The position numbers and the translations under genes are program-made. The notes beneath the pieces were generated by a model. That model did no database searches and was not told where the DNA came from. It saw nothing but the letters and a program-made list of their open reading frames with translations. Shown in pieces: positions 63,518 through 64,000 of a stretch of 64,000 nt of DNA. Origin of the DNA: WHSW01 sp963740055 (GTDB lineage: Bacteria > Actinomycetota > Thermoleophilia > Solirubrobacterales > 70-9); the NCBI GenBank assembly GCA_963740055.1, contig CAVUCL010000004.1, positions 124,001 through 188,000 of the forward strand, in the 5' to 3' direction. The first letter of the stretch is position 1. Each line of letters opens with the position of its first letter.

Positions 63518-64000
63518 GCCGTCGCCACCCCGGCCTCGACCGCGGCGCCCGGGGCGACCCGGGCGTCGCCGACCAGGACCGCTCCGGCGGCGACGGTGGC
63601 GCCGCGGCCGAGCACCGCGCCGGGACCGATCGCGGCGCCGGCGCCGACCTCGACCTCGGGGGCGAGGATCGCGCCGCGGACCTGCGCCCGCTCGCCGACG
63701 CGCGCGCCCTCGAGCAGCACCGAGCCGTCGACGAGCGCGCCGGCGGCGACGGCGCAGCCGCGGCGGACCACGGCCCGCGGCTCGACGACCGCGTCCGCGG
63801 CGACCTCGGCGCCGTCCTCGATGAACGGCCCGCCGACGCCGTCGAGCTCGGTCGCGACCGTGCCCTCGATGATGTCCCAGCTCGCCTGCAGGTAGCGCTC
63901 CGGCGTCCCGATGTCCATCCAGTAGCCGTCGAGCCGGCGACCGTAGAGCCCCTGCCCGACCAGCCGCGGGAAGACCTCGCGCTCGATCGAGACCGCCCGC
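63514..64000 (-). CDS. Sugar-phosphate nucleotidyltransferase, C-terminal part (5' end outside window)
   Basis: About 161 residues are present. SIEREVFPRLVGQGLYGRRL and DGYWMDIGTPERYLQASWDI are the end of the catalytic domain of mannose-1-phosphate guanylyltransferase-like enzymes. A left-handed beta-helix of hexapeptide repeats follows (AILAPEVEVGAGAAIGPGAV). It is a relative of the enzyme at 59502-60476 and is translationally coupled to the isomerase. Confidence 0.8.
   Translation of the reverse strand, partial: RAVSIEREVFPRLVGQGLYGRRLDGYWMDIGTPERYLQASWDIIEGTVATELDGVGGPFIEDGAEVAADAVVEPRAVVRRGCAVAAGALVDGSVLLEGARVGERAQVRGAILAPEVEVGAGAAIGPGAVLGRGATVAAGAVLVGDARVAPGAAVEAGVATA

Overview
The window is very GC-rich, densely coded DNA from an actinobacterium. 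A wax-ester synthase/DGAT, a MarP-type protease, a penicillin-binding protein with an NTF2-like N-terminus, GTG/TTG starts, four-base stop/start overlaps and many apparently leaderless promoters all fit. Thermoleophilia (Solirubrobacterales-like) is my best guess from gene content. I see no rRNA, tRNA, CRISPR array or transposase, and no gene-free stretch longer than 300 bases; the largest gap, about 214 bases before the 34.7 kb gene, holds a promoter and ribosome binding site.

Layout: 0-4.1 kb holds a truncated WS/DGAT, two EamA-type exporters, a small protein, a nickel/cobalt-type transporter and a Fur-family regulator. 4.1-7.8 kb holds a large LuxR-family ATPase regulator (frameshifted) and a small divergent gene. 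7.8-14.9 kb is a minus-strand histidine-utilisation operon (hutH, a phytanoyl-CoA-dioxygenase-like gene, hutU, peptide deformylase, hutF, hutI). Its stops and starts overlap neatly and its genes have near-normal lengths, yet it carries some thirty one- or two-base frameshifts, which looks like a block of sequence error. 15-19 kb: a membrane protein, a cupin, a DUF59/SufT-like protein, FxsA, a HAD protein and a GntR regulator.

18.3-28.4 kb is a catabolic locus: FadR-type regulator, dimethylglycine/sarcosine-dehydrogenase-like flavoprotein and choline-kinase-like phosphotransferase on one strand; permease, glutamine-synthetase-like ligase, gamma-glutamyl hydrolase, aldehyde dehydrogenase and SDR on the other. 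This is a gamma-glutamylation route (Puu-like) joined to N-methyl-amine oxidation. LtrA, a SnoaL-like protein and a class I amidotransferase follow.

30.7-34.7 kb is the most unusual part: six packed minus-strand genes, less GC-rich than the surroundings. They encode Ser/Lys/Arg-rich tails, single Gly/Ala-rich hydrophobic segments, an SRPBCC protein, and two paralogues that share a core domain and end in 11-residue glycine repeats of opposite charge; one also carries an E3-binding-like domain. It resembles accessory parts of gas-vesicle loci, but no gvpA is present.

35-64 kb is mostly housekeeping: AddAB-type helicase-nuclease, gamma-glutamylcyclotransferase-like protein, LysR and HxlR regulators, GNAT, MarP-like protease, PBP, lipoprotein, SRPBCC, FHA protein, glutamate synthase large chain, ParA, homoserine kinase, two thioredoxin-fold proteins coupled to a PAS histidine kinase and receiver, two sugar-nucleotidyltransferases (one cut by the window end), AhcY, ArfB-like factor and a phosphoglucose/phosphomannose isomerase.
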